Positions 7,212 through 15,272 of a DNA stretch of 64,000 bases are shown here, piece after piece. The position numbers and the translations under genes were made by a program. The stretch's first letter is position 1, and the number at the start of each line of letters is the position of its first letter. Source of the DNA: Deltaproteobacteria bacterium (GTDB lineage: Bacteria > Myxococcota_A > UBA9160 > SMWR01). Under the pieces are notes generated by a model. That model did no database searches and was not told where the DNA came from. It was given only the letters and a program-made list of their open reading frames with translations. The stretch spans positions 1 to 64,000 of the forward strand of contig PBYF01000040.1 in the NCBI GenBank assembly GCA_002729515.1. Reading direction: 5' to 3'.

Positions 7212-9284
7212 TCAGCTGGACGTCACGTCGTAGTTTCTGTTTTCGTCGAGACGGACCCGATAGCCGGGAGCGAGCACGACGACCGTAAAGGGCTCCTCGA
7301 TCAACGCCGGCCCTTCGAGCTCCACCCCGACCGCGAGCTGCGGACCCTCGTAGAGAGGCGTGTCGACAAAGCCATCGCCGAAGTACGCGGGTCGCGTGCC
7401 CCTGCGCGCCTGCTCCGGATCGCCGGCGGTGCCGGGCTCCGCGGCGTGCTCCGGCTTGGGCGTCATGCCCTGGCCGATCAGGCGCACGCCGCGAATGATC
7501 GGGGCGTTCTCGCGGAACGCGAATCCCCGCGTGGCCTCGTGTAGATCGTGGAAGCGGCTCTCCAGGCTCCCCAGACCGGCCGCGTCGAGGTCGGTGCCCT
7601 CCGGACACGGCACGCTCATGTCGAAGTTCTGGCCCGGATAGGCCATCTGCACGAAGAGCTCGAGCTTCACCTCATCCTCGCGGAGACCGGCCGGAGCGAC
7701 GAGGTCCTTCTGCACTTCGTCGAGGGTCTCCTGCATGAGGCGGCGCAGCTGCCCCCGGTCGACCTGCGCGATCGGAACCACGTAGGCCTTCACGAGATCC
7801 ACGCGGTAATTCGCGACGAGCAGGCCGAGTGCCGAGAAGGCTGGAGCGGCCCTCGGAACCAGGTAGCGCTTTGCACCGAGCTCGGCGGCGATGGACCAGC
7901 CGTGCACGCCGCCGTTGCCGCCGTAGGCGATCAGCGACAGCTCGCGCGCGTCGGCACCGTGGGAGGAGAGGATGCGCCGCGTGGCGTTTGCCATGTTGGC
8001 AGTGACGATCCGCTCGATGCCCCAGGCGGCCTCGACGACGCCGATACCGAGGGGCTTGGCGATGTCGCGGTCGATCGCCTCACGCGCCGCCTCGATGTCG
8101 AGCGTCATGCGCCCGCCGGCGAAGCCCTCGTGCGGCAGGTACCCCAGAACGGCGTCGGCGTCGGCGACCGTGGGCCGCGTCCCCCCGCGCCCGTAGCAGA
8201 CCGGTCCCGGGTTCGCGCCGGCGCTTTCGGGTCCCACCAACAACGCTCCCTGCTGCACGTGTGCGATCGATCCGCCGCCGGCACCCACGCTCTGGACGTC
8301 GACCATCGGCAACCCGATGTAGTAGCGGTAGTGCCAGTTCCAATCGGTCTTGACCTCGGGGGTGCCGTCGCGGACGAGACAGACGTCGAAGCTGGTGCCA
8401 CCCATGTCGGCAGCGACGAAATCCGAAATTCCCACACGGCCGGCCGCGTAGGCTGCGCTCATCACGCCACCCGTCGGCCCGGAGGCCAGAACCGCAACGG
8501 CGCGGCGCGCCACGTATTCCGGCGGCATCACGCCCCCGGTCGACTGCATGATCAGCAGCTGCCCGGCGTAGCCTGCCGCGGCCAGCTGTTCCCGGAGGTG
8601 GCCGACGTAGCGCGTGATTCTCGGCGCCACGTAGGCGTTCACCAGGGTCGTCGAGGTCCGCTCGTACTCAGGACCGCGGGGCATCACCTCGTGGGAAAGC
8701 GTGATGTGCTCGACGTCGGGGTACTCCTCGCGGATGATCTCGGCCGCGCGGCGTTCGTGCTGGGGGTTCCTGAAGCTGAACAGGAACGTCACGGCGATCG
8801 ACTTCACACCGAGCTTCGCGAGCCGGCGGACGCCTCGGCGCACCGCTTCCTCGTCGAGAGGCAGCACGACCTCGCCCTCGTGGTCGAGGCGCTCGGGGAT
8901 GGGGATCCGCGCGCGGCGGCGCGCGATCTGGGGCGGGGCCGGGAAGGTCGGATCCCAGATCGACTCCTTGAAGTCCCGGCGCATCTCGATCTCGTCTCGG
9001 TGCCCCTCGGTCACGAGCAGACCCGTGGGCGAGCCCTTCATCTGGATCATCGTGTTGTCGGCCGTGGTGGTGCCGTGCACCACGATGTCCAGCTGTTTGC
9101 AGAAATCCTCGAGCGACAGTCCGAAATGCTCCGTGAGCTGACGCAAGCCCTGCATTACACCCCGGGATTCGTCCTCCGGAGTCGTCGGGGCCTTGTCGAA
9201 GATGACGCCGCCCTCGGGCGTCACACAGATCAGGTCGGTGAACGTGCCGCCGACGTCGATGCCTACCCTGTAACCCGTGGCCAT
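7212..9284 (-). CDS. hyuA: hydantoinase/oxoprolinase family subunit A
   Basis: This is a 690-residue ATP-binding subunit of the hydantoinase/5-oxoprolinase/acetone-carboxylase superfamily. The N-terminal ATPase signature 'YRVGIDVGGTFTDLICV' is intact, with 'VVHGTTTADNTMIQMKG', 'AADMGGTSFDVCLV' and 'IAYGGNGGVHGWSIAAELG' further on. With HyuB it would hydrolyse a cyclic amide (for example N-methylhydantoin or oxoproline) or carboxylate a ketone at the cost of ATP; sequence alone does not decide. The stop of hyuB is ten bases upstream. ATG 9284 is favoured, with AGGCGG before it; GTG 9290 is an alternative. Confidence 0.93.
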   Translation of the reverse strand: MATGYRVGIDVGGTFTDLICVTPEGGVIFDKAPTTPEDESRGVMQGLRQLTEHFGLSLEDFCKQLDIVVHGTTTADNTMIQMKGSPTGLLVTEGHRDEIEMRRDFKESIWDPTFPAPPQIARRRARIPIPERLDHEGEVVLPLDEEAVRRGVRRLAKLGVKSIAVTFLFSFRNPQHERRAAEIIREEYPDVEHITLSHEVMPRGPEYERTSTTLVNAYVAPRITRYVGHLREQLAAAGYAGQLLIMQSTGGVMPPEYVARRAVAVLASGPTGGVMSAAYAAGRVGISDFVAADMGGTSFDVCLVRDGTPEVKTDWNWHYRYYIGLPMVDVQSVGAGGGSIAHVQQGALLVGPESAGANPGPVCYGRGGTRPTVADADAVLGYLPHEGFAGGRMTLDIEAAREAIDRDIAKPLGIGVVEAAWGIERIVTANMANATRRILSSHGADARELSLIAYGGNGGVHGWSIAAELGAKRYLVPRAAPAFSALGLLVANYRVDLVKAYVVPIAQVDRGQLRRLMQETLDEVQKDLVAPAGLREDEVKLELFVQMAYPGQNFDMSVPCPEGTDLDAAGLGSLESRFHDLHEATRGFAFRENAPIIRGVRLIGQGMTPKPEHAAEPGTAGDPEQARRGTRPAYFGDGFVDTPLYEGPQLAVGVELEGPALIEEPFTVVVLAPGYRVRLDENRNYDVTSS

Positions 9285-9293
9285 GTTCACCGC

Positions 9294-11093
9294 CTATCCC
9301 GCGCGCATCTCGGCGCGGAGCTTTTCTGTGGATGCGGTGTCGATCTCGAGGGTCAGGTCTTCTAGCGACCCCTTCAGCACGACTCCGTACTCGCGGCGGG
9401 CGCTATCGACGCTCACGTACTCGTCGAGAACGTCGTCGAGCACGGCCTGGGGGTCGCGCTCGGTGGGATCGCCCCAGCCGCCGCCGCCGCCGTAGTCGAA
9501 CATGATCCGCTGACCGGCCTGGATCGGCACCCAGTCGGCGGTGTGCTCCACCTCGTAGGGATCGCCGGAACCGTGGCGGATCACGAGCCGGTTGGGCTCC
9601 CCGGGCTGGCCGCCGGCGATGCCCGGCATCGGATACTTCTTGCCGACTACGTAGGTGTAGACCTTCCCATCGGTCAGCAGCTCCTTCTCGTAGTGGCTCC
9701 CGCACAGGCCCCGCCACTGGCCGGCGCCACCGGAGTCGGTCCGGTAGTCGCGGCTCCACTGGATGTGCGGGAAGAGGCTCTCGTTGATCTCCGCGGTGGC
9801 CTTCCAGAGATTTCCGAAGGACGCGTTCTGGGCGCCCCAGGCATCGATCCCCTTGGCGGCGTTGCACCACCCCGCATAGACCTCGGCGGAGTGATCGGTG
9901 AAGCTCTCCCCGCTCCGCGGGTCCGTGCCGACGATCACCGTCGGGATGCCGGTCTTGTAGACCTGGGGAACGGCCCGGTCGGGGTGAATTTCCTGGAGGG
10001 CCAGCGCGATCGCCTCGCCGACCTCGGTGCCCGGGTGGTGGGTACCGGCACTCACGGGCTTTCCGTAGCCCGGGTTCAGCACACAACCCTCGGGAACGAA
10101 CAACTCGATGCCCTCGAAGAACCCCTCGTTCTTGGGGATCTCCGGGTTCATGCAGGCCGCCACCTGAGCGATCGTGTAGGCACGCGTGTTGCCAAAGCTC
10201 GACCAGGCCTGAAGCTCGGGGCGATCGTCGGTGCCGCTGAAGTCGACCCGGAGCCGGCCGCCGTCGACCGTCACCTTGACGTGAACCTTGATGTCCTTGT
10301 TGCCCCAGGGGTCGTGGTCCACGAAGACGTCCGAGTCGTAGTCGCCGTCGGGCCAGGACGACACCTCCTCGCGGAAACGCTTGCCCGTCGAGTCGATGAA
10401 GTAGTCGATCGCCGCCTCGACCGTGGCTGCCCCATGATGCTCGAGCACCTCGGTCAGGCGCGCGGCGCCGAGCTGCGCCGCGCCCATCTGCGCGCGAAGG
10501 TCTCCCAGGTAGCCGGGCGAGCGGTTGTTGACTCCCAGTGCGTACAGGAGATCGCGGCGCTCCACGCCAGCGTCCATGACCCGGATGGCCGGGAAGCGCA
10601 CACCCTCACCCCAGACGGAGTCCGCCGTGACGTTGTAGCCGCCGGGAACCGAACCGCCGGTGTCGCCGTGGTGACACTGGATGGACGCGAACATGATGCG
10701 ACGCCCGTCGGCGAAGACCGGGGCAAAGACGTTGTAATCGGGCAGGTGCCCGCCGCCGTGATAGGGGTCGTTTGCCAGGAAGACGTCACCGGGGTGAATG
10801 TCGTCGCCGAAGAACTCGGCCGCGAAGCGCACGGGCAACGACGAGCACAGCATGAGCTGGGGCACACCCACCGAGACCGCGGTGATGCGACCGTTGCGGT
10901 CCAGGAGAGAGGCGTTGCGCTCGTTGCTCTGGTTGAGAATCGGTGTCGTGGCCGTCCGCGACACGTAGATCGCCATCTCGAAGCAGATCGTCTCCATTGC
11001 GCCGCGGATCACCTCGGCGGTGACCGGATCCACCGGTGCCTGATCCGTCAGACACGGACGGGGAGTGGCGAGCTGTTCCAGGTCGACGCGCAT
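9294..11093 (-). CDS. hyuB: hydantoinase/oxoprolinase family subunit B
   Basis: This 599-residue partner of HyuA belongs to the HyuB (PF02538) family. Conserved segments are near the start ('AMETICFEMAIYVSRTATT', 'NQSNERNASLLDRNG') and in the middle ('DVFLANDPYHGGGHLPD', 'QCHHGDTGG', 'DFSGTDDRPELQAWSSFGN'). The His/Asp-rich DPYHGGGH and CHHGD segments are plausible metal or active-site regions. ATG 11093 follows an excellent AAAGGAGGAG. It is the first gene of the hyuB-hyuA pair, 110 bases after the amidohydrolase gene on the same strand, so a shared catabolic transcript is likely. Confidence 0.93.
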   Translation of the reverse strand: MRVDLEQLATPRPCLTDQAPVDPVTAEVIRGAMETICFEMAIYVSRTATTPILNQSNERNASLLDRNGRITAVSVGVPQLMLCSSLPVRFAAEFFGDDIHPGDVFLANDPYHGGGHLPDYNVFAPVFADGRRIMFASIQCHHGDTGGSVPGGYNVTADSVWGEGVRFPAIRVMDAGVERRDLLYALGVNNRSPGYLGDLRAQMGAAQLGAARLTEVLEHHGAATVEAAIDYFIDSTGKRFREEVSSWPDGDYDSDVFVDHDPWGNKDIKVHVKVTVDGGRLRVDFSGTDDRPELQAWSSFGNTRAYTIAQVAACMNPEIPKNEGFFEGIELFVPEGCVLNPGYGKPVSAGTHHPGTEVGEAIALALQEIHPDRAVPQVYKTGIPTVIVGTDPRSGESFTDHSAEVYAGWCNAAKGIDAWGAQNASFGNLWKATAEINESLFPHIQWSRDYRTDSGGAGQWRGLCGSHYEKELLTDGKVYTYVVGKKYPMPGIAGGQPGEPNRLVIRHGSGDPYEVEHTADWVPIQAGQRIMFDYGGGGGWGDPTERDPQAVLDDVLDEYVSVDSARREYGVVLKGSLEDLTLEIDTASTEKLRAEMRAG

Positions 11094-11202
11094 CGACTCC
11101 TCCTTTGCTCCTCTGGGGCCCTGCTCTCCCCTCCGGCGACCCGGTGTGGCCGGGGCGCCTCAGGGGAGAGACCGACTCACCGCTTGGGTCCGATCTCCTG
11201 AT

Positions 11203-12342
11203 TCACAGCCCGAGTCCGAACAGCCGGATCGCGTTGTCCCGAACGATCTTACGGGTCTCGTCCGCCGGAATGTCCTTGAACCGTTCCGCCACGAGTTCCT
11301 TCGACCGCGGGAATGTCGTGTCGCTATGCGGGTAGTCGGTCTCGAAGAGGATGTTCTCGACGCCGATGTGGTGGCGGCAGGTGAGCCCCGCCGGGTCGTC
11401 GAGAAAGTTCGCAAAGATCTGGCGCTTGAAGTAGAAGCTCGGCTTCTCCGAGATCTTCGGATTCGTCCAGTGGCGGTGCTTCTCCCACGTCTGGTCGGCA
11501 CGCTGCACCAGGTAGGCGAGCCAGCCGATCCCCCCTTCGACGGAGAGGAAGCGCAGCTTCGGATGTTCCTGGAGCACCCCGCTCCACATCAGCGTCGCGA
11601 CCGTGGTGAAGTTCGTGCTCGGTGCGATGGTGATGAAAACCTCCGCGGGTGCCCCCACGGCCGGCTCGAGGGGCAGGGTCCCGGCCAGCGCCCCCGACGC
11701 GATGTGGACGCTCACGGGAACCTCCGCCGCCTCGACGGCGCTCCAGAGCGGATCCCAGTGCGGGTCGGCGAGACCGGGGAGATTCAGACTCTCGGGTGCG
11801 TTGGGGAAGGAGAGCGCCTTGTGGCCGAGCTTCATGCTGCGCTCGAACTCCGCCACCGCGAGATCGATGTCCCACAGCGGCACGATCGCCTGACCGATCA
11901 GACGCTGCGGATTCGCCGCGCACCAGGTGTCCGCCAGCCAGTCGTTGTAGGCCCGGAGACAGCTCAGAGCGAGCTGCTTGTCCTGGGCCTGGGCGAACAT
12001 CGTCCCCGCCATGCCGGGGACGGTCGCAAACAGTACGGAGGCCTCGACCCCGTCGGAATCCATGTCCTCGAGCCGCTTCTTGGGGTCGTAGCAGCCGGGA
12101 CGCATGTCGCTGAAGCGCACCGCCTTGGGCGAGTAGTCCTCGTACTTCCTGCCCGCCATCACCGAAAGCCCGATGTTGGGAATGCGCCGGCCCTCGAACT
12201 CCCAGAACTCCGCGTCACCGTCCTCGACGACGTGGGGCATCGCGTCCTTGAACTTCGACTCCAGCCGATCCGTCCAGAGGTCGGGCGGCTCGATGATGTG
12301 ATCATCCGTCGAGATGAAGGGGTAATCGATAGTGCTTGCCAC
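11203..12342 (-). CDS. amidohydrolase-2 family (ACMSD-like) metal-dependent hydrolase 1
   Basis: This is a 379-residue TIM-barrel protein of the amidohydrolase_2 family (PF04909), which contains decarboxylases such as ACMSD and gamma-resorcylate decarboxylase as well as hydrolases. The family features visible are 'FISTDDHIIEPPDLW' at the N-terminus (DDH in place of the usual HxH), a central VSVHIASG histidine, 'LRFLSVEGGIGWLAY', and the C-terminal 'ILFETDYPHSD' with the metal/acid Asp. The start is GTG 12342, preceded by ACAGGAGG. It stands at the head of a possible P450/hyu transcript. A paralogue is at 16260-17474. The reaction cannot be specified. Confidence 0.9.
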   Translation of the reverse strand: MASTIDYPFISTDDHIIEPPDLWTDRLESKFKDAMPHVVEDGDAEFWEFEGRRIPNIGLSVMAGRKYEDYSPKAVRFSDMRPGCYDPKKRLEDMDSDGVEASVLFATVPGMAGTMFAQAQDKQLALSCLRAYNDWLADTWCAANPQRLIGQAIVPLWDIDLAVAEFERSMKLGHKALSFPNAPESLNLPGLADPHWDPLWSAVEAAEVPVSVHIASGALAGTLPLEPAVGAPAEVFITIAPSTNFTTVATLMWSGVLQEHPKLRFLSVEGGIGWLAYLVQRADQTWEKHRHWTNPKISEKPSFYFKRQIFANFLDDPAGLTCRHHIGVENILFETDYPHSDTTFPRSKELVAERFKDIPADETRKIVRDNAIRLFGLGL

Positions 12343-12360
12343 CGTGAATCCTCCTGTCTC

Positions 12361-12561
12361 TCAGCCGGGGCGATTCTTCCTCGGCTTGCTGCTGCCCCTC
12401 TCAGCGAGGGCGATTCTTCCTCGGCTTGCTGCTGCCCCTCTCAGCAAGCGCCTTCTTCCTCGGCCCAGCAAGCGCCTTCTTCCTCGGCCCAGCAAGCGCC
12501 TTCTTCCTCGGCCCAGCGAGCGCCTTCTTCCTCGGCCCAGCAAGCGCCTTCTTCCTCGGCT
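12361..12561 (-). repeat. coding tandem repeats at the 3' end of the TetR gene
   Basis: Two nested arrays. Five units of 24 bases (12442-12561), consensus CAGCAAGCGCCTTCTTCCTC plus GGCC on the plus strand, encode GPRKKALA repeats; unit 4 differs by one silent base. Next to it lies a 40-base unit present twice (12361-12400 and 12401-12440, two mismatches), each ending in a stop codon in the TetR frame. The second 40-base unit lies past the functional stop at 12401. Confidence 0.88.
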
Positions 12562-13267
12562 TGCTGCTGCCGGACACCTTGCCGGCCGCGCGCTTGCGAC
12601 GGCCTCGCGGTGCCGGCGGGGCTTCTTCCTCGACCTGCGCCAGGATCTGGTACGCCGTCCTCATGGACCGCGCCGTCGCTTCGGGATTGGCCTCCGGGAA
12701 CAGGAACATCGAAATCATCATCCGCGCCGTCCAGCCGGCGAGTTGTTCCGCGGTCACGACGCCTCGTCGCACCAGGCTGCTCTCTTCGAGAACCGTAATG
12801 AGAAGGCGCTGGAGGACATCGCGAATATCGGGAAAACGCTCGCGGAGAGCCGTGAGGACAAAGGCGGGATCGGTCTCGGGCAGCCGCTGAATCAGCGGGT
12901 GGTCCCGCGCCAGCTTGCCGAGGTAGTCGAGAACGACGCGAAGGCGCTCCTCGCCCGACGGCACCTCTTCGAGCACTGCCCACACCTGCTGCTCGAACTT
13001 CTCGGCCTCGCGCCGGCCGAGTTCGCTGAGGAGCACCTCGGTGTTCGGGAAGTAGCGATAGGCGGTGCCCCGCGACACCCCGGCGAACTCGCTCACGTCG
13101 CTCATGGCCAACTTGGCGAGGCCGCGGGTGGCCACGGCGCGCAGCGCGCCCTCGAGCAGACGCTCCTCGGTGCGCCGCTGCGTCGCCCGGACCCGCCCGC
13201 CCGACGACGGGGTTCGCTTCTCGGCCCTCTCGCTCGCGTGCTGCTCGGCGACCCGGTCCAAACCCAT
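12401..13267 (-). CDS. TetR-family regulator with a lysine/arginine-rich repeat tail
   Basis: This is a 288-residue regulator. The TetR DNA-binding domain is at about 28-90 ('EERLLEGALRAVATRGLAKL', then 'SEFAGVSRGTAYRYFPNTE'), followed by an ordinary ligand domain to about 225. The last ~60 residues are unusual: RGRRKRAAGK, then five GPRKKALA repeats, ending SSKPRKNRPR. This histone-H1- or AlgP-like basic tail should bind DNA non-specifically. It is built from 24-base tandem repeats, so its length probably varies between strains. A near-perfect inverted repeat 67 bases upstream (13334-13359) is a likely operator. It is divergent from nothing and stands upstream of the amidohydrolase/hyu/P450 run, which it may control. 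Confidence 0.9.
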   Translation of the reverse strand: MGLDRVAEQHASERAEKRTPSSGGRVRATQRRTEERLLEGALRAVATRGLAKLAMSDVSEFAGVSRGTAYRYFPNTEVLLSELGRREAEKFEQQVWAVLEEVPSGEERLRVVLDYLGKLARDHPLIQRLPETDPAFVLTALRERFPDIRDVLQRLLITVLEESSLVRRGVVTAEQLAGWTARMMISMFLFPEANPEATARSMRTAYQILAQVEEEAPPAPRGRRKRAAGKVSGSSKPRKKALAGPRKKALAGPRKKALAGPRKKALAGPRKKALAERGSSKPRKNRPR

Positions 13268-13333
13268 CCCTAGCCTTTTGCGGGGGCTCTACGGGCGCTC
13301 CCGCTCGCTGGAATCACGGGAGCCACGCTAGCA

Positions 13334-13359
13334 CAGATCAGACATTTTTGTCTAATCTG
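13334..13359 (-). promoter_or_regulatory. candidate TetR operator
   Basis: Inverted repeat CAGATCAGACA (13334-13344), spacer TTTT, TGTCTAATCTG (13349-13359). Ten of eleven arm positions pair. Size and symmetry are typical of TetR operators, and it lies between the TetR start (13267) and the end of the cupin copy. Autoregulation is inferred. Confidence 0.6.
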
Positions 13360-13474
13360 GCTATCTCGTGTCGAGTCCGAAACCCGGCGTTTCGGGCCCG
13401 GTCCGGTTCCGGCCTGGGCGGCTGGCGGCCTGCGAAGGGAGCGAGCGCACGGAACTCGACTGGAGCCCTCACGA

Positions 13475-14014
13475 CGAGGCGTTCGGGCAGGAGGTCCGGA
13501 GTTCCTGTCCGCTCACGTGTTCTCTTTCCAGTCGGCGACCAGCAATTCCATCGTGACATCCATCACGAACTTCAGGTCTTCGTCGAGCAACTCGTAGAGG
13601 AGCCCATCGCTGGAGTGATTCCCGAAGAAGGCGATTCCGCCCTCCTCTCCCCCGCGCTCGAGATGCGGTACACCGCCCACCGTCAGCGCGTAGTCGCCGG
13701 CGCGCCGCACCCTCGGATTATCCCGAGTGCCGTCCGGATGAAGATCCCACAGATGCTGCTCACCCTCGAGCACGAGGACGGTTGTGCTCGAGGTGTGCCG
13801 ATGGATCGGGCAATGACCGCCGTCGCTTCCCCACCGCACCACCATGTCGAGGGTACCGGCGGCCAGATCGTACCCGAGAATGGTGTAGTCGTGGCAGACC
13901 TTGTAGGAAAGCCCGGGCTCGCCCGTCACCTTCCGCCACTTGTAGCGAGAGGGATCGAAGAAGCTCTGGGCCATTTCGCAATCCTCCTTGGTATCCAGTT
14001 TTGTTCGATCCCCG
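13475..14014 (-). repeat. right copy of the inverted cupin duplication
   Basis: Reverse-complement match to bases 1-540. It is identical in the parts compared from 13510 to 14014, then only similar to about 13475. Beyond 14014 the sequence continues in the same frame (MTFEEMVILGDRTKL upstream of the cupin start), so the true boundary of the duplication on this side cannot be placed because copy 1 is cut by the window edge. Confidence 0.9.
13513..13974 (-). CDS. cupin-domain protein, copy 2
   Basis: The protein is identical in all 153 residues to the gene at 41-502, including the HxH motif 'CPIHRHTSS' and the GDYALTVGGVPH segment. The same AAGGAGG ribosome binding site precedes ATG 13974. The frame stays open upstream to 14451, and an in-frame ATG at 14041 would add 22 residues (MTFEEMVILGDRTKL...), but the spacing of AAGGAGG favours 13974. 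Upstream on the same strand is a ferredoxin gene, which may share its transcript. Complete identity points to a very recent duplication, gene conversion or an assembly artefact. Confidence 0.85.
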   Translation of the reverse strand: MAQSFFDPSRYKWRKVTGEPGLSYKVCHDYTILGYDLAAGTLDMVVRWGSDGGHCPIHRHTSSTTVLVLEGEQHLWDLHPDGTRDNPRVRRAGDYALTVGGVPHLERGGEEGGIAFFGNHSSDGLLYELLDEDLKFVMDVTMELLVADWKENT

Positions 14015-14074
14015 AGTATGACCATTTCCTCGAATGTCATCGATCCGGTCTCCCTCCCGCCGTGGGCACCGCGA

Positions 14075-14332
14075 TCATGACGCGGCTGCTGCCGCAACTG
14101 TTGCTGCGGGCGGGTGCTCGTCTGACGACTCCGGGGTGACGACGGACAGAGCGCCCATCGGGCAGTAGTCGGCGGCCTCCATGCAGGCCCGCTCTTCGTC
14201 TTCGTTCGCGGGCTGCGCGACGACGCGCACGGCGGCCTCTTTCGGCACCATCTCCAGGTTGTCGGGGGCTCGTTCCTCGCACAGAGAACAGCCGATGCAG
14301 TCGTCCCGCAAGACCTCGAAGCGAGCCAGCAT
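14075..14332 (-). CDS. ferredoxin
   Basis: This is an 85-residue small ferredoxin. 'DDCIGCSLCEERAPDNL' plus distal 'ADYCPMGAL' gives CxxCxxC...CP, enough for one [4Fe-4S] cluster. The last 15 residues are an Ala-rich tail. The start is well supported (ACAGGAGG ten bases upstream). It lies about 100 bases upstream of cupin copy 2 on the same strand and is divergent from the TetR/Rieske genes. It could feed electrons to the Rieske oxygenase at 15273; that pairing is inference from proximity. Confidence 0.88.
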   Translation of the reverse strand: MLARFEVLRDDCIGCSLCEERAPDNLEMVPKEAAVRVVAQPANEDEERACMEAADYCPMGALSVVTPESSDEHPPAATVAAAAAS

Positions 14333-14402
14333 CTTCGGGCGCCTCCTGTCCGTGCCGCCGCGACGGCGGACCCCGCGGTCCGTCTCCCGGCCCCCATCGT
14401 TC

Positions 14403-14452
14403 CAGTATACTGTTGAATTGGTTGAGGATCCAGTCTTGGAGGATTCTCCAAG
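14403..14452. promoter_or_regulatory. palindromes in the divergent ferredoxin / TetR promoter region
   Basis: Perfect palindrome CAGTATACTG (14403-14412), then a perfect stem CTTGGAG-GATT-CTCCAAG (14435-14452), followed by a 15-base direct repeat TGGCGAGCGGCTGGC (from about 14459 and from 14481). These lie between divergently transcribed genes for a ferredoxin and a TetR regulator, a natural place for that regulator to bind. Which element is bound is not known. Confidence 0.5.
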
Positions 14453-14562
14453 TGAAATGGCGAGCGGCTGGCTCGAGAATTGGCGAGCGGCTGGCGCGAT
14501 TCACCGAAGCGCGCCTCTACTGGTAACCGGTTGTTTCAATACATTTTTACGAATCATTTGGC

Positions 14563-15267
14563 ATGTTCACCATTATTACGCCACAGAGTATTTTTATACG
14601 ACAGATTCTTCTTGCATTGACCTGTAAGATCTGTTTGGCTGCGACTGTGCGCGCCGATCCCCAGCAGATTCCCCGCCGCGAGCGCCGCAAGCTCGAGGTC
14701 CGGAACCGGATTCTCGAGGCCAGCGTCGAGCTGGTCGAGGCGAACGGGGTCGAGGCCACCAGGGTCGTGGAGATCTGCGAGCGGGCGGACGTCGCCCACA
14801 AGACATTCTTCAACCACTTCGCCTCGAAGCAGCATCTGTTGAGCGAGATCGCCCGCCACGCGCTCAACGAGCTGCTCGCGGACATCGAGCAGGCCCGCAA
14901 GCAGCTCACCTCGACCCGCGGTCGGATCCAGCACTTCTTCGAGAACCTCGCCCACAACGTGGACGAGGCGGGTCCGATGCACCGCGAGCTGATCAACGAG
15001 ATCGTGCGCATCATCCACGAGGAGGGCGACGAGCCCGATCAGGCGCGCAAGCTGCACGACGCCTTCGAGTCGATCATCCGCGAGGGCGCGGTGTCCGGCG
15101 ATCTGACCGATCGCCACAGCTTCGAGACGCTGACCGAGATGCTGATGGGCGCCTTCTACGTGCTGATGTTCAACTGGGCCAATCTGAACGGCTACCCGAT
15201 GCGCGAACGCGCGCTTGCGACCGCGAGGTTTCTGGCGGATTCCATGACAATTCCGAAGGAGGAGTGA
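14563..15267 (+). CDS. TetR-family transcriptional regulator
   Basis: The TetR helix-turn-helix lies at about 40-90 ('RNRILEASVELVEANGVEAT', 'CERADVAHKTFFNHFASKQ') and a helical ligand domain follows. The start is uncertain: the first ~28 residues from ATG 14563 (MFTIITPQSIF...) do not look like family sequence, and GTG 14647 (VRADPQQIPRRE) gives a more typical protein of 206 residues. The gene ends six bases before the Rieske oxygenase start, so the two are one transcription unit and the regulator probably responds to that enzyme's substrate or product. Confidence 0.85.
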   Translation: MFTIITPQSIFIRQILLALTCKICLAATVRADPQQIPRRERRKLEVRNRILEASVELVEANGVEATRVVEICERADVAHKTFFNHFASKQHLLSEIARHALNELLADIEQARKQLTSTRGRIQHFFENLAHNVDEAGPMHRELINEIVRIIHEEGDEPDQARKLHDAFESIIREGAVSGDLTDRHSFETLTEMLMGAFYVLMFNWANLNGYPMRERALATARFLADSMTIPKEE

Positions 15268-15272
15268 GAACG

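Noticed and set aside
7548-9365. 605-residue plus-strand frame opposite hyuA
   Set aside because: The translation is composition-biased and matches no domain; hyuA on the other strand has intact conserved motifs throughout. GC-rich DNA keeps antisense frames open.
12361-12561. Possible CRISPR array
   Set aside because: The 24-base units are contiguous, without spacers, and encode an in-frame GPRKKALA peptide.
13334-13359. Intrinsic terminator for the cupin gene
   Set aside because: The T-tract is inside the loop, not after the stem, and it lies 150 bases past the cupin stop but just before the TetR gene, so an operator fits better.
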